Below are positions 37,499 to 47,169 of a stretch of 64,000 bases of DNA, piece after piece; positions within the stretch are counted from its first letter, which is position 1; each line of letters starts with the position of its first letter. Below the pieces are notes generated by a model. That model saw only the letters and a list, made by a program, of their open reading frames with translations, was not told where the DNA came from and made no database searches. Origin of the DNA: Streptomyces actinomycinicus (GTDB lineage Bacteria; Actinomycetota; Actinomycetes; Streptomycetales; Streptomycetaceae); the NCBI RefSeq assembly GCF_016741775.1, contig NZ_JAERRK010000020.1, positions 1-64,000 on the forward strand, written 5' to 3'. The position numbers and the translations under genes were made by a program.

Positions 37499-39624
37499 CC
37501 ACCCGAACGGAAAACCACGAGGACTCCATGTCCACTCCCACCCTTGCGCCCCATCAGGACGCGCCGACCGGGCACAAGCCCGCCGAGGGCCGTGCCGGAG
37601 CGGGCCTCTTCGACCCCAAGGCGCTGGTCAAGTCCCTGCCCGACGCGTTCCGCAAGCTCGACCCGCGGGTGATGGTCAAGTCGCCCGTGATGTTCGTGGT
37701 GTGGATCGGCTCGGTCCTGACCACGGTGTTCTCCTTCAAGGACCCGGGGGACTGGTTCGGCTGGACGATCAGTGCCTGGCTGTGGCTGACGGTGATCTTC
37801 GCCAACCTGGCTGAAGCGGTCGCCGAGGGCCGTGGCAAGGCCCAGGCGGACACCCTGCGCAAGGCCAAGACCGACACCGTCGCGCGCCGGCTGCTCGAGG
37901 ACGGTTCCGAGGAGCAGGTGCCGGGCACGGCGCTGACCATCGGTGACCTGGTGGTCTGCGAGGCGGGCGACGTCATCCCCGGCGACGGCGACGTCGTCGA
38001 GGGCGTGGCTTTTGTGGACGAGTCGGCGATCACCGGCGAGTCGGCACCGGTCATCCGAGAGTCCGGCGGCGACCGGTCGGCGGTGACCGGCGGCACCAAG
38101 GTGCTGTCCGACCGGATCGTCATCAAGATCACGACGAGGCCCGGCGAGACCTTCATCGACCGGATGATCAACCTGGTCGAGGGCGCGGCCCGGCAGAAGA
38201 CGCCCAACGAGATCGCGCTGAACATCCTGCTCGCCTCGCTGACGATCGTCTTCCTGCTGGCGTGTGCCACCCTGCCGCCGTTCGCCACCTACGCGGGCAC
38301 CCACCTGACGATGGTCGTGCTGGTGGCCCTGCTGGTCTGTCTGATCCCGACCACCATCGGCGCGCTGCTCTCCGCGATCGGCATCGCGGGCATGGACCGT
38401 CTGGTGCAGCGCAATGTGCTGGCGATGTCGGGCCGTGCGGTGGAGGCCGCCGGTGACGTCTCCACGCTGCTGCTGGACAAGACCGGCACCATCACCCTCG
38501 GCAACCGGCAGGCCGCCGACTTCCTGCCGGTGCACGGCACCACCGAGGCCGAGGTCGCCGACGCCGCCCAGCTCTCCTCGCTGGCCGACGAGACGCCCGA
38601 GGGCCGTTCCGTCGTCGTCCTGGCGAAGGAGAAGTACGGGCTGCGCGAACGCCACCAGGGCGAACTGGCGCACGCCGAGTGGATCGAGTTCACCGCCCAG
38701 ACCCGTATGTCGGGTGCGGACGTCGACGGTAGGAAGATCCGCAAGGGCGCCACCGCCTCCGTCATAGCCTGGGTCGAGGCGCAGGGCGGCGAAGTCGCAG
38801 CGGACGCCCAGGCGTTGACCGACCGCATCTCTGAGGCCGGCGGCACCCCGCTGCTCGTCGCGATCGAGGACGCCGACGGCGCCCGGGTGCTCGGTGTCAT
38901 CCACCTCAAGGACGTCGTCAAGGACGGCATGCGGGAGCGGTTCGAGGAACTGCGGCGCATGGGCATCAAGACCGTCATGATCACGGGTGACAACCCGCTG
39001 ACCGCCAAGGCGATCGCCCAGGAGGCGGGCGTCGACGACTTCCTCGCGGAGGCCACCCCCGAGGACAAGATGGCCCTCATCAAGCGGGAACAGGCGGGCG
39101 GCAAGCTGGTCGCGATGACCGGTGACGGCACCAACGACGCGCCCGCGCTTGCGCAGGCGGACGTCGGCGTGGCGATGAACACCGGTACGTCGGCCGCCAA
39201 GGAGGCCGGCAACATGGTCGACCTCGACTCCAACCCGACCAAGCTCATCGAGATCGTCGAGATCGGCAAACAGCTGCTGATCACGCGCGGGGCCCTGACC
39301 ACGTTCTCCATCGCCAACGACGTCGCGAAGTACTTCGCGATCATCCCGGCGCTGTTCGCGGCGGTCTACCCGGGCCTGGACAAGCTGAACGTCATGCAGC
39401 TGTCCTCGCCCGACTCCGCGATCCTGTCGGCCGTCGTCTTCAACGCGCTGATCATCATCGCGCTGGTGCCGCTGTCCCTGAAGGGCGTGCGGTACCGGCC
39501 GATGAGCGCCGACAAGATGCTGCGGCGCAACCTCGGGATCTACGGCGTCGGCGGCCTGATCGCCCCGTTCATCGGCATCAAGATCATCGACCTGCTCATC
39601 TCCCTCATCCCAGGAATCGGCTGA
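37495..39624 (+). CDS. kdpB: KdpB, P-type ATPase subunit
   Basis: A 709-residue P-type ATPase. It has the phosphorylation site DKTGT at Asp328, TGES in the actuator domain, TGDN and TGDGTNDAPAL in the P and hinge regions. It couples ATP hydrolysis to K+ import with KdpA. A leader of about 40 disordered residues precedes the first span. It is 5 bases from kdpC and overlaps kdpA. All catalytic motifs are intact. Confidence 0.96.
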   Translation: MTTRTENHEDSMSTPTLAPHQDAPTGHKPAEGRAGAGLFDPKALVKSLPDAFRKLDPRVMVKSPVMFVVWIGSVLTTVFSFKDPGDWFGWTISAWLWLTVIFANLAEAVAEGRGKAQADTLRKAKTDTVARRLLEDGSEEQVPGTALTIGDLVVCEAGDVIPGDGDVVEGVAFVDESAITGESAPVIRESGGDRSAVTGGTKVLSDRIVIKITTRPGETFIDRMINLVEGAARQKTPNEIALNILLASLTIVFLLACATLPPFATYAGTHLTMVVLVALLVCLIPTTIGALLSAIGIAGMDRLVQRNVLAMSGRAVEAAGDVSTLLLDKTGTITLGNRQAADFLPVHGTTEAEVADAAQLSSLADETPEGRSVVVLAKEKYGLRERHQGELAHAEWIEFTAQTRMSGADVDGRKIRKGATASVIAWVEAQGGEVAADAQALTDRISEAGGTPLLVAIEDADGARVLGVIHLKDVVKDGMRERFEELRRMGIKTVMITGDNPLTAKAIAQEAGVDDFLAEATPEDKMALIKREQAGGKLVAMTGDGTNDAPALAQADVGVAMNTGTSAAKEAGNMVDLDSNPTKLIEIVEIGKQLLITRGALTTFSIANDVAKYFAIIPALFAAVYPGLDKLNVMQLSSPDSAILSAVVFNALIIIALVPLSLKGVRYRPMSADKMLRRNLGIYGVGGLIAPFIGIKIIDLLISLIPGIG

Positions 39625-39629
39625 TCGCC

Positions 39630-40337
39630 ATGAACAACTCCGTAACGAACACCGTCCGGTTGCTCGGGGCGGGCCTCAGGGCCCTCCTCGTGCTGACCCT
39701 GGTGACGGGCGTCATCTACCCTCTGGTCGTCACCGGCATCGCCCAGGGGCTGTTCAGCGACAAGGCGAACGGCTCCGAGATCAAGGCGGACGGCAAGGTC
39801 GTCGGCTCGTCCCTGATCGGGCAGTCGTACAACCTGCCGCTGAAGAGGGGGCAGGACACCCCGGAGCCGGACCTGAAGTGGTTCCAGGGCCGCCCGGCCA
39901 ACGGACTCGGCAGCAACAGCGTCAACACGCGGTACCAGCTGATCCTGTCCGGCGCCACCAACCTGTCCGCCGACAGTGGCGCAGTGAACGGCAAGTGCCC
40001 CGACAAGCCCGACGACGGCACGCTCTGCGCCCAGGTGCTCGCCGCCAAGGCCGCCGTCGTGAAGGACAACTCCGTCCCCGGCTACACCGTGAAGCCGTCG
40101 GACGTCCCCGCGGACGCGGTGACCTCCTCCGGCTCCGGCCTGGACCCGGCGATCTCCCCGGAGTACGCCGAACTCCAGGTGCACCGGATCGCCGCGAAGA
40201 ACGGCCTGTCCGTCGCCCAGGTCGAGAAGCTCGTCAAGGACCACACCACCGGCCGTGCCCTCGGCTTCATCGGCGAGCCGCAGGTGAACGTCCTTCAACT
40301 CAACATCGCGCTCAAGGCCCTCGCAGGAAAGCAGTGA
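39630..40337 (+). CDS. kdpC: KdpC, accessory subunit of the K+ pump
   Basis: A 235-residue protein with one N-terminal membrane span (LLVLTLVTGVIYPLVVTGIA) and a soluble outer domain with the conserved GSSLIGQ, FQGRP and SGSGLDPAISPEYA stretches. It stabilises nucleotide binding by KdpB. It carries an insertion of about 30 residues around NGKCPDKPDDGTLC compared with E. coli KdpC, common in actinobacteria. A long hairpin follows 20 bases after its stop. Confidence 0.94.
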   Translation: MNNSVTNTVRLLGAGLRALLVLTLVTGVIYPLVVTGIAQGLFSDKANGSEIKADGKVVGSSLIGQSYNLPLKRGQDTPEPDLKWFQGRPANGLGSNSVNTRYQLILSGATNLSADSGAVNGKCPDKPDDGTLCAQVLAAKAAVVKDNSVPGYTVKPSDVPADAVTSSGSGLDPAISPEYAELQVHRIAAKNGLSVAQVEKLVKDHTTGRALGFIGEPQVNVLQLNIALKALAGKQ

Positions 40338-40357
40338 CGGCCTTACGCGACCCACAC

Positions 40358-40399
40358 GGGGGCCGGCGGCCCGGGAGACATCCCGGGCCGCCGGCCCCC
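40358..40399 (+). terminator. 19-bp hairpin between kdpC and kdpE
   Basis: A perfect 19-bp stem (40358-40376 with 40381-40399) around the loop GACA, starting GGGGGCCGGC. There is no U tract, as usual in Streptomyces. It likely ends most kdpFABC transcripts or lowers read-through into kdpE, which starts 71 bases later. Confidence 0.85.
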
Positions 40400-40469
40400 G
40401 CCGCCACGAAGCCGGCCGCCCCACCGCGGACGCGCATGGCCCGACGTACGACAGGAGAGGCACACACCC

Positions 40470-41153
40470 ATGACCAGGGTGCTCGTGGTGGAGGACGACC
40501 CGCAGCTCGTACGGGCCCTCGTCATCAACCTGCAGGCACGTCACTTCGGCGTGGACCCCGCCCCGGACGGTGCCACGGCCCTCCGGCTCGCCGCCGCCCG
40601 TCAGCCCGATGTGGTCCTGCTGGACCTCGGCCTGCCCGACATGGACGGCGTCGACGTCATCAAGGCGCTGCGAGGCTGGGGCCGGGTGCCGATCCTGGTC
40701 CTGTCCGCGCGGCAGGCGTCCGACGAGAAGGTGGCCGCACTCGACGCCGGCGCCGACGACTACGTCACCAAGCCGTTCAGCATGGACGAGCTGCTGGCCC
40801 GGCTGCGGGCCGCCGTCCGCCGTACCGAGGACACCCCGCTCGTCCCCGAGACGACGCTGGTCGAGACGGAGCACTTCAGGGTCGACCTGCTCGCCAAGAA
40901 GGTGGTCAGACAGGGGCGAGACGTGCGGCTGACCCCGACCGAATGGCACCTGCTGGAGATCCTCGTGACCAGTCCGGGCAGGCTGATCACCCAGAAACAG
41001 CTCCTCCAGGAGGTCTGGGGTATCTCGCAGAGCAACAAGACCAACTACCTGCGCGTCTACATGGCCCAGCTCCGCCGCAAACTGGAGACGGACCCCTCCC
41101 ACCCCCGCCACCTGATCACCGAGCCCGGCATGGGCTACCGCTTCGAGGGATGA
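40470..41153 (+). CDS. kdpE: KdpE response regulator
   Basis: A 227-residue OmpR-type regulator from ATG 40470 behind AGGAGAGG. The receiver has acidic pocket E8-D9, phosphorylation site Asp52 (LLDLGLPD) and Lys101; the winged helix reads LTPTEWHLLEILVTSPGRLI and YLRVYMAQLRRKLE. It should activate kdpFABC when phosphorylated by KdpD. Here kdpD starts 1 base after its stop but is cut after about 26 codons, so KdpE has no cognate kinase nearby and may be driven by another kinase, by small phosphodonors, or may work unphosphorylated. Confidence 0.93.
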   Translation: MTRVLVVEDDPQLVRALVINLQARHFGVDPAPDGATALRLAAARQPDVVLLDLGLPDMDGVDVIKALRGWGRVPILVLSARQASDEKVAALDAGADDYVTKPFSMDELLARLRAAVRRTEDTPLVPETTLVETEHFRVDLLAKKVVRQGRDVRLTPTEWHLLEILVTSPGRLITQKQLLQEVWGISQSNKTNYLRVYMAQLRRKLETDPSHPRHLITEPGMGYRFEG

Positions 41154-41154
41154 C

Positions 41155-41241
41155 ATGGCACGCGGCAAGCTCCGGATCTACCTCGGCGCGGCACCCGGCG
41201 TCGGCAAGACCTACGCGATGCTCTCCGAGGCTCGCCCCCGG
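41155..41241 (+). pseudogene. kdpD: kdpD 5' scrap, truncated sensor kinase
   Basis: From ATG 41155: MARGKLRIYLGAAPGVGKTY then AMLSEA, the exact start of KdpD with its Walker-like GAAPGVGKT loop. Homology stops after about 26 codons. The sequence then changes, with GGTCAGC repeated at 41240-41246 and 41251-41257, straight into the end of the convergent allophanate hydrolase gene. Roughly 800 codons of the kinase are gone. Confidence 0.88.
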
Positions 41242-41252
41242 TCAGCAAAAGG

Positions 41253-42941
41253 TCAGCGTGCGTCGCGGCAGTGGCTCTGCTTGGGCCGGGCGAGACCGGC
41301 CACGTACGCGCGCCAGCTGCCGTACGGCGTGATGTCACGGGCACTTTCGACGGCCTGTGGTTCGCAGAGGAAACCGGTCACGAAACTTCCGTCCGCGAGT
41401 TCCACGCTGCCGAGCGCCATCGGGCGGGGCAGCGCGGCGAGGAGTGCGCCCAGTCCCTCGGCGGGAAGTTGCCACACCTCCGCCTCGATCGTGTTCCCGC
41501 CTTCGCCGACCCGGACCAGCCCCGGCTTCGGCGGGAGGGTGTCCAGCGCGAACAGCCGGTAGGCGGGCGCGGTCGTGGTCGTACGTACCAGCCGTCCTCC
41601 CACAGCGAGCAACTGCCCGTTCAGGGGCTGCCCCGACAGGTGCGCACCGATCACCGCGAGCCGCAGCGGCGGGGAGGTGAGCAGCCCGGCGATGCGGGCG
41701 AGCCGCTCGTCCGTGAAGGCCGGGCCGATCAGCATGACACCGAACGGCAGCCCGTTCACGTTGCCGGCGGGAACCGCCACCGCCGCCAGGTCGAAGAGGT
41801 TGGTGGAGTTGGTGAAGCGGCCGAGCCGGGCGTTGACGCCCAGCGGGTCGGCTTCGACCTCGGTGATGGTGGGGTGGCCCGGTGCGGTCGGCAGGAGCAG
41901 TGCGTCGGAGTCGCCGAGGGAGGCCAGGGCGCGGGTGCGGAGGTCTGCCAGCTTCCGCTGGTCGGCGTACAGCTGGTGGGCCGGGATGTCCCTGGCCCGC
42001 GAGATGATTCCGGCAACGGTCGGGTCGAGGTCGGGCGAGCCTTCGTGCGCGTCGACGAAGGCGCCTACGGCGGTGTAGCGCTCGGCGACGAACGCGCCCT
42101 CGTACAGCATCACGGCCGCCTCGGTGAACGGTGCCAGGTCGACGGGCAGGATCTCGGCGCCCGCGTCGGCGAGCCGCCGCGCCGCGGCGTCGAACGCCTC
42201 GGTCCAGCCACTGTCCAGCCGGCCCAGTTGGCCGGGTTCCGGGACGGCGATCCGCCACGGCCCGGGACGGCGGGCGGCCGGAGCCGACGGTGCGCGCCCG
42301 GGCGGCGCCGTCATGAGGGACAGCGCCCTCTCGGCCTCCGGCAGTGTACGCGCGAAGACCGTGACACAGTCGAGCGAGGCGCAGGCGGGGACGACGCCCT
42401 CGGTCGGGACCAGCCCGATGGTCGGCTTGAGACCGACGATGCCGTTGAAGGCCGCCGGTACCCGGCCCGAGCCCGCGGTGTCCGTGCCGAGCGCGATGTC
42501 GGCGATGCCGAGCGCGACAGCGACCGCGGAACCGGACGAGGAACCGCCGGACACGCGCTCCGGGTCGACGGCGCCCCGGACCGCTCCGTACGGGCTGCGG
42601 GTGCCGACCAGACCGGTCGCGAACTGGTCGAGGTTCGTGGTGCCGAGGACCACGGCGCCCGCCGCCTTCAGGCGGGCCACCGCCGGGGCGTCGGCGTCCG
42701 GCTTGTAGGCGTAGGCGGGACAGCCGGCGGTGGTCGGCAGTCCGGCCACGTCGATGTTGCCCTTGACGGCGACCACCGTCCCGGCCAGCGGCAGCCGCTC
42801 ACCGGCGGCCGTCCTCGCGTCGACCGCGGCGGCGTCCGCCTCGGTCTCGGCCTGCGGGCGCAGGCCGATCCACACCTCCGGCCGGCTCACCTGTGCGATG
42901 CGCGCGTAGGCGGCCCGGACCCGTTCCACCGCCGTGATCAT
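41253..42941 (-). CDS. atzF: Allophanate hydrolase
   Basis: A 562-residue amidase-signature enzyme. The catalytic Lys is in VVAVKGNIDVAG and the Ser-Ser pair in VSGGSSSGSAVAVALG; the C-terminal part (from about 440) is the extra allophanate hydrolase domain (LAVIGAHLSGQPLNGQL). It splits allophanate to ammonia and CO2, the last step after urea or guanidine carboxylation. Its ATG overlaps the carboxylase stop by four bases. The end of the gene abuts the truncated kdpD. Confidence 0.93.
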   Translation of the reverse strand: MITAVERVRAAYARIAQVSRPEVWIGLRPQAETEADAAAVDARTAAGERLPLAGTVVAVKGNIDVAGLPTTAGCPAYAYKPDADAPAVARLKAAGAVVLGTTNLDQFATGLVGTRSPYGAVRGAVDPERVSGGSSSGSAVAVALGIADIALGTDTAGSGRVPAAFNGIVGLKPTIGLVPTEGVVPACASLDCVTVFARTLPEAERALSLMTAPPGRAPSAPAARRPGPWRIAVPEPGQLGRLDSGWTEAFDAAARRLADAGAEILPVDLAPFTEAAVMLYEGAFVAERYTAVGAFVDAHEGSPDLDPTVAGIISRARDIPAHQLYADQRKLADLRTRALASLGDSDALLLPTAPGHPTITEVEADPLGVNARLGRFTNSTNLFDLAAVAVPAGNVNGLPFGVMLIGPAFTDERLARIAGLLTSPPLRLAVIGAHLSGQPLNGQLLAVGGRLVRTTTTAPAYRLFALDTLPPKPGLVRVGEGGNTIEAEVWQLPAEGLGALLAALPRPMALGSVELADGSFVTGFLCEPQAVESARDITPYGSWRAYVAGLARPKQSHCRDAR

Positions 42942-45900
42942 GCGGCTGCCTCCATGTTCTCGACGGGAGCGAGGACGACGAGCGCGGCACCGGCCTCGAC
43001 CTGACTGCCCGGCCTGGCCAGGATCCGCGCGACGATGCCGTCGGCGGGGGCCGGGACCCGGGACTCCATTTTCATCGCTTCGAGCGCGAGCAGCGGCTGT
43101 CCGGCCGACACGCGGTCGCCTACGGCGACTTCCACCTTCCAGACGGATGCGGTGAACTCGGCCTCGACCAGGTGGCCGCCGACGGGGACCTCGATGTCGG
43201 TGGCCGGCGGGGCGACCTCGGCGGCCGCGTCGGCGCGGGCGAACTCGCCCGCCGCCTCCCAGGCGTCGCGTTCCGCACGGAACGCGACGCCCTGCCGGGC
43301 GCGGAACTCGGCGATCGACTCGGCATGGTCGGCGAGAAACCGCTGGTACGCGGCGAGCGAGAAGGAACCCTCCTCGATCCTCGGCACGAACCGGCCGGAC
43401 GTGATGTCCGCGCGCAGCTCCAGGAGTTCGTCCGCGTCGACCGGGTACCACCTGATCCGGTCGAAGAAGCGCAGCAGCCAGGGACTGCCCGGTTCGAAGG
43501 CGCCGCGCTGCTGCCAGCCCGACCACACCTGTGTGGTGCGGCCGACGAACTGGTAGCCGCCGGGGCCCTCCATGCCGTAGACGCACAGGTACGCGCCGCC
43601 GATGCCGACCGAGTTCTCCGCGGTCCAGGTGCGGGCCGGGTTGTACTTGGTCGTGACCAGCCGGTGCCGCGGGTCCAGCGGCGTGGCGACCGGCGCGCCC
43701 AGGTACACGTCTCCCAGACCCATGACCAGGTATTCGGCGTCGAAGACGGTGCGGTACACGTCGTCGACGCTCTCCATGCCGTTGACGCGGCGGATGAACT
43801 CGATGTTCCAGGGGCACCACGGGGCGTCGTCGCGTACGCCCGCCATGTAGCGGGCGATGGCCTCGCGGGTCGCCGGGTCGTCCCAGGACAGCGGCAGGTG
43901 GACGATCCGGCTGGGCACCACCAGCGCGTCGGGGGCGGGGAGTTCCTCCTCCGTACGCCGGGCGATCTCGAGGAGCTTCTCCTGCGGCAGGACGTCGGGG
44001 TCCGTCCGCACCTGGAGGGAGCGGATGCCCGGGGTCAGGTCGACGACGCCGTCGAGCCGCTGCCCGGCCAGTGCCTCCGCGAGCGCGTGGATCCGCATGC
44101 GCAGCGCCAGGTCCAGTTGCATCGGTCCGTACTCGATGAGGAGGTTGTCGTCGCCGCTGCGCCGGTACGTGACCGACGGGCGGTCCCCGGTCCGGTCCAG
44201 GCGGGCGAGGACGCCGCCGTCGACGACGGCCTCCCGGTCGGTGCGCGGGGCCGCGACCGGGTCCCGCCGCAGGCGGGCGGCGGCCTCGGTGGTCACCGGG
44301 ACGAAGCGGACCGTGTCGCCGGGGTGGAGCTGGCCGAGTTTCCAGCGCTGCCCGGTCACGATCGTCGCGGGGCAGACGAAGCCGCCCAGTGAAGGCCCGT
44401 CGGGGCCGAGCAGGACGGGCATGTCGCCGGTGTAGTCGACGGCGCCGACGGAGTAGGGCGTGTCGTGGATGTTGGACGGGTGCAGGCCCGCCTCGCCGCC
44501 GTCCGTACGCGCCCATCGCGGTCTGGGGCCGACGAGGCGTACACCGGTGCGCGCCGAGTTGAAGTGCACTTTCCAGTCCGCGGTGTAGAAGTCGCGGATG
44601 TCGTCGTCGGTGAAGAACTCGGGGGCGGCGTGCGGGCCTTCGACCACGCCGATACGCCACTCGCCACCGAAGGACGGCCGTCGGCCGAGGGGCACGACCG
44701 AGGTTTCCCGGCGCTGCTCGCCGCCGTGCAGGACGTCGCCCGCGCGCAGGGCGCGGCCGCCGTGCCCGCCGAACCGGCCGAGGGTGAAGGTGGCCGCGCT
44801 GCCCAGGAACTCCGGTACGTCCAGGCCGCCGGCGAACAGCACGTAGGTGCGCAGGCCGGGTCCGTCGGGCGCGCCGACGGCCAGGGTCTGTCCGGCCTCG
44901 ACGGTGACCGGCTCCCACTGGGGTACGGCGATGCCGTCGACCGTCACGCGTGCGGGGGCACCGGTCACGCAGACCGTGGTCGGGTGGGTGAAGCGGACTG
45001 CGGGGCCCTCAAGGGTGCACTCCAGGCCGGGCGTGCCCTCGGCGTTGCCGAGCGCGGTGTTGCCGAGCCGGAAGGAGAGATCGTCCATCGGTCCGCACGG
45101 GGGGACGCCGACCTGCCAGTGGCCGGTGCGTCCGGGCCAGTCCTGCACGGTGGTCAGGGTCCCCGGCGTGACGATCTCGATGCGCGGCGTCGGGTCGCTG
45201 ATCGTGGCGAGCGAGGCGGTGGAGTGGGCCGCCTGACGTACGCCGGCGTCCCGGAGCGCGGCGCGCACCAGGCCGAGGTTGGTCTCGATGCCGTCGAGCC
45301 GGGTCGTGGCGAGCGCGGCGTCCAGCTTGTCGAGCGCCTCGGCGCGGTCGCTGCCGTGCGCGACGACCTTGGCGAGCATCGGGTCGTAGGAGGTGGTGAC
45401 CTCGGTGCCGGTCTCCACCCAGGTGTCGACGCGGACGCCCTCGGGGAAGGCGACGCGGGTCAGCAGGCCCGCGCTCGGCCGGTGGTCGCGGGAAGGGTCC
45501 TCGGCGTAGATACGGGCCTCGACGGCGTGGCCCTTCGGCGTCTCAGGCACGGTGACGACCGTCGTGTCGCCCTGCGCGAGGCGCAGCATCCACTCCACGA
45601 GGTCGACTCCGTAGATCTCCTCGGTGACGGGGTGTTCGACCTGGAGGCGGGTGTTGACCTCGAGGAAGTAGGCCTTCTCGCGGTCGGCGTCGTACACGAA
45701 CTCGACCGTGCCGGCGGAGCGGTAGTTCACGGACGCGCACAGGTCCCGGGCCGAGGCGGCCAGTTGCTCACGTACCGCGTCCGGGAGGTCCGGGGCCGGG
45801 GCCTCCTCCAGGACCTTCTGGTTGCGGCGCTGGAGCGAGCAGTCGCGGTCGCCGAGGGTGACGACGCGGCCCTCGCCGTCGCCGAAGACCTGCACCTCGA

Positions 45901-46525
45901 CGTGGCGGGCACGCTCGACGAGCCGTTCCAGGAAGACGCCGGCGGAGGAGAAGGAGGCGGCGGCCACGCGCTGCACCCGCTCCCAGGCGTCTTCGAGGGC
46001 GTCGGCGCTGTGGCACGCCTGCATGCCGATACCGCCGCCCCCGCCGGTCGCCTTGAGCATCACCGGGTAGCCGATCTCCCCGGCCGCCGCGAGGGCCGCC
46101 TCCACGGAGGGCAGCAGACCGGTGCCGGGCGCGAGCGGGACGCCCGCCGCCTGCGCGGCGGCGCGCGCCGTGTGCTTGGCACCGAACAGCTCCAGTTGCC
46201 CGGGGGTGGGGCCGACGAAGACCAGTCCCTCTTCGGCGCAGCGGCGGGCGAAGCCGGCGTCCTCGGACAGGAAGCCGTAGCCGGGGTGGACGGCACCGGC
46301 TCCGGTGTCCTTGGCGGCCTTCAGGATCAAGGAGGCGTCGAGGTAGGAGTCCTTGGCAGGGGCCGGGCCGAGCCGTACGGCCTCGTCGGCCAGCCGGACG
46401 TGCTCGGTCCCGCGGTCCGGGTCGGAGTAGACCGCGACGGTGCGCAGGCCGAGCCTGCGGGCGGTGCGGATGATGCGCGACGCGATCTCACCACGGTTGG
46501 CGACCAGCAGAGTGTCGAACGTCAT
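42938..46525 (-). CDS. Biotin-dependent urea/guanidine carboxylase
   Basis: A 1195-residue biotin enzyme. Residues 1-450 are biotin carboxylase (GGGGGIGMQ ATP loop, HVEVQVFGD, FLEVNTRLQVEH). Then come two KipI/KipA-type allophanate-hydrolase-subunit-like carboxyltransferase domains (about 480-1050) and a biotinyl domain with EAMKMES near the C terminus. It carboxylates urea or guanidine with bicarbonate and ATP. Because the operon also has both DUF1989 subunits, now known as a carboxyguanidine deiminase in such clusters, guanidine is the more likely natural substrate. The start at ATG 46525 follows GGAGGAG. Confidence 0.92.
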   Translation of the reverse strand: MTFDTLLVANRGEIASRIIRTARRLGLRTVAVYSDPDRGTEHVRLADEAVRLGPAPAKDSYLDASLILKAAKDTGAGAVHPGYGFLSEDAGFARRCAEEGLVFVGPTPGQLELFGAKHTARAAAQAAGVPLAPGTGLLPSVEAALAAAGEIGYPVMLKATGGGGGIGMQACHSADALEDAWERVQRVAAASFSSAGVFLERLVERARHVEVQVFGDGEGRVVTLGDRDCSLQRRNQKVLEEAPAPDLPDAVREQLAASARDLCASVNYRSAGTVEFVYDADREKAYFLEVNTRLQVEHPVTEEIYGVDLVEWMLRLAQGDTTVVTVPETPKGHAVEARIYAEDPSRDHRPSAGLLTRVAFPEGVRVDTWVETGTEVTTSYDPMLAKVVAHGSDRAEALDKLDAALATTRLDGIETNLGLVRAALRDAGVRQAAHSTASLATISDPTPRIEIVTPGTLTTVQDWPGRTGHWQVGVPPCGPMDDLSFRLGNTALGNAEGTPGLECTLEGPAVRFTHPTTVCVTGAPARVTVDGIAVPQWEPVTVEAGQTLAVGAPDGPGLRTYVLFAGGLDVPEFLGSAATFTLGRFGGHGGRALRAGDVLHGGEQRRETSVVPLGRRPSFGGEWRIGVVEGPHAAPEFFTDDDIRDFYTADWKVHFNSARTGVRLVGPRPRWARTDGGEAGLHPSNIHDTPYSVGAVDYTGDMPVLLGPDGPSLGGFVCPATIVTGQRWKLGQLHPGDTVRFVPVTTEAAARLRRDPVAAPRTDREAVVDGGVLARLDRTGDRPSVTYRRSGDDNLLIEYGPMQLDLALRMRIHALAEALAGQRLDGVVDLTPGIRSLQVRTDPDVLPQEKLLEIARRTEEELPAPDALVVPSRIVHLPLSWDDPATREAIARYMAGVRDDAPWCPWNIEFIRRVNGMESVDDVYRTVFDAEYLVMGLGDVYLGAPVATPLDPRHRLVTTKYNPARTWTAENSVGIGGAYLCVYGMEGPGGYQFVGRTTQVWSGWQQRGAFEPGSPWLLRFFDRIRWYPVDADELLELRADITSGRFVPRIEEGSFSLAAYQRFLADHAESIAEFRARQGVAFRAERDAWEAAGEFARADAAAEVAPPATDIEVPVGGHLVEAEFTASVWKVEVAVGDRVSAGQPLLALEAMKMESRVPAPADGIVARILARPGSQVEAGAALVVLAPVENMEAAA

Positions 46526-46530
46526 GGGCT

Positions 46531-47169
46531 TCAGCTCTCCTCCGGCTCGGTGATCGTCACCTGCAGGGCGCTCGGGTCGAATCCGTTGCAGGGGTTGTTG
46601 ATCTGCGGGCAGTTGGACAGCAGCGCGATGACGTCCGTCTCGGCGCGCAGCACGACCTTCAGGCCCGGCGCCGAGATGCCGTCGACGATGCCGAGGGTGC
46701 CGTCGCTCTCGACGGGTACGTTCATGTACCAGTTGATGTTGGACACCAGGTCGCGCTTGCCGAGACCGTGCTTGCTGCCCTCGCTGAGGAAGTTGTCCAC
46801 ACAGGCGTGCTGCGACCAGGTGTGGTGCCCGTAGCGGAGCGTGTTGGACTCCTTGGAGCAGGCGCCGCCGACGGTGTCGTGCCGCCCGCAGGTGTCCTCG
46901 ACGACGGTCATCAGCGGGGTGTGCTCGTTGGACAGCAGTACCGAGCCGGTGGTCAGGAAGATGTTGCCCTGGGCCTGGACGGTGTCGGGGGCGCTGTAGC
47001 GCACGGAGGTGTCGTGAGCGTCGTAGACGAGGAAGTCCGCGGCCTGGTTGCCGTGCAGGTCCGTGATGGTCAGCAGTCGGCCCTTGCGGAGGACGGCGGA
47101 CCATGCGGCGCGGGCGGGGACGGTCTGGCCCAGGACGACGTGGTGTGTGCGAGCGGATGCGGCGGTCAT
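46531..47169 (-). CDS. DUF1989 protein, UAAP2-type subunit (putative carboxyguanidine deiminase)
   Basis: A 212-residue DUF1989 protein, start ATG 47169. Conserved stretches are DLHGNQAADFLVYDA, DTCGRHD with CSKESN, and NWYMNVPV, with Cys and His residues suited to zinc binding. It belongs to the urea-amidolyase-associated proteins. The pair of such proteins converts carboxyguanidine to allophanate and ammonia in guanidine-degrading bacteria. Its start overlaps the UAAP1-type stop (ATGA) and its end is 5 bases from the carboxylase start. Confidence 0.85.
   Translation of the reverse strand: MTAASARTHHVVLGQTVPARAAWSAVLRKGRLLTITDLHGNQAADFLVYDAHDTSVRYSAPDTVQAQGNIFLTTGSVLLSNEHTPLMTVVEDTCGRHDTVGGACSKESNTLRYGHHTWSQHACVDNFLSEGSKHGLGKRDLVSNINWYMNVPVESDGTLGIVDGISAPGLKVVLRAETDVIALLSNCPQINNPCNGFDPSALQVTITEPEES

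Noticed and set aside
44465..46834. Plus-strand open frame of 789 codons
   Set aside because: Antisense to the carboxylase; no family texture.
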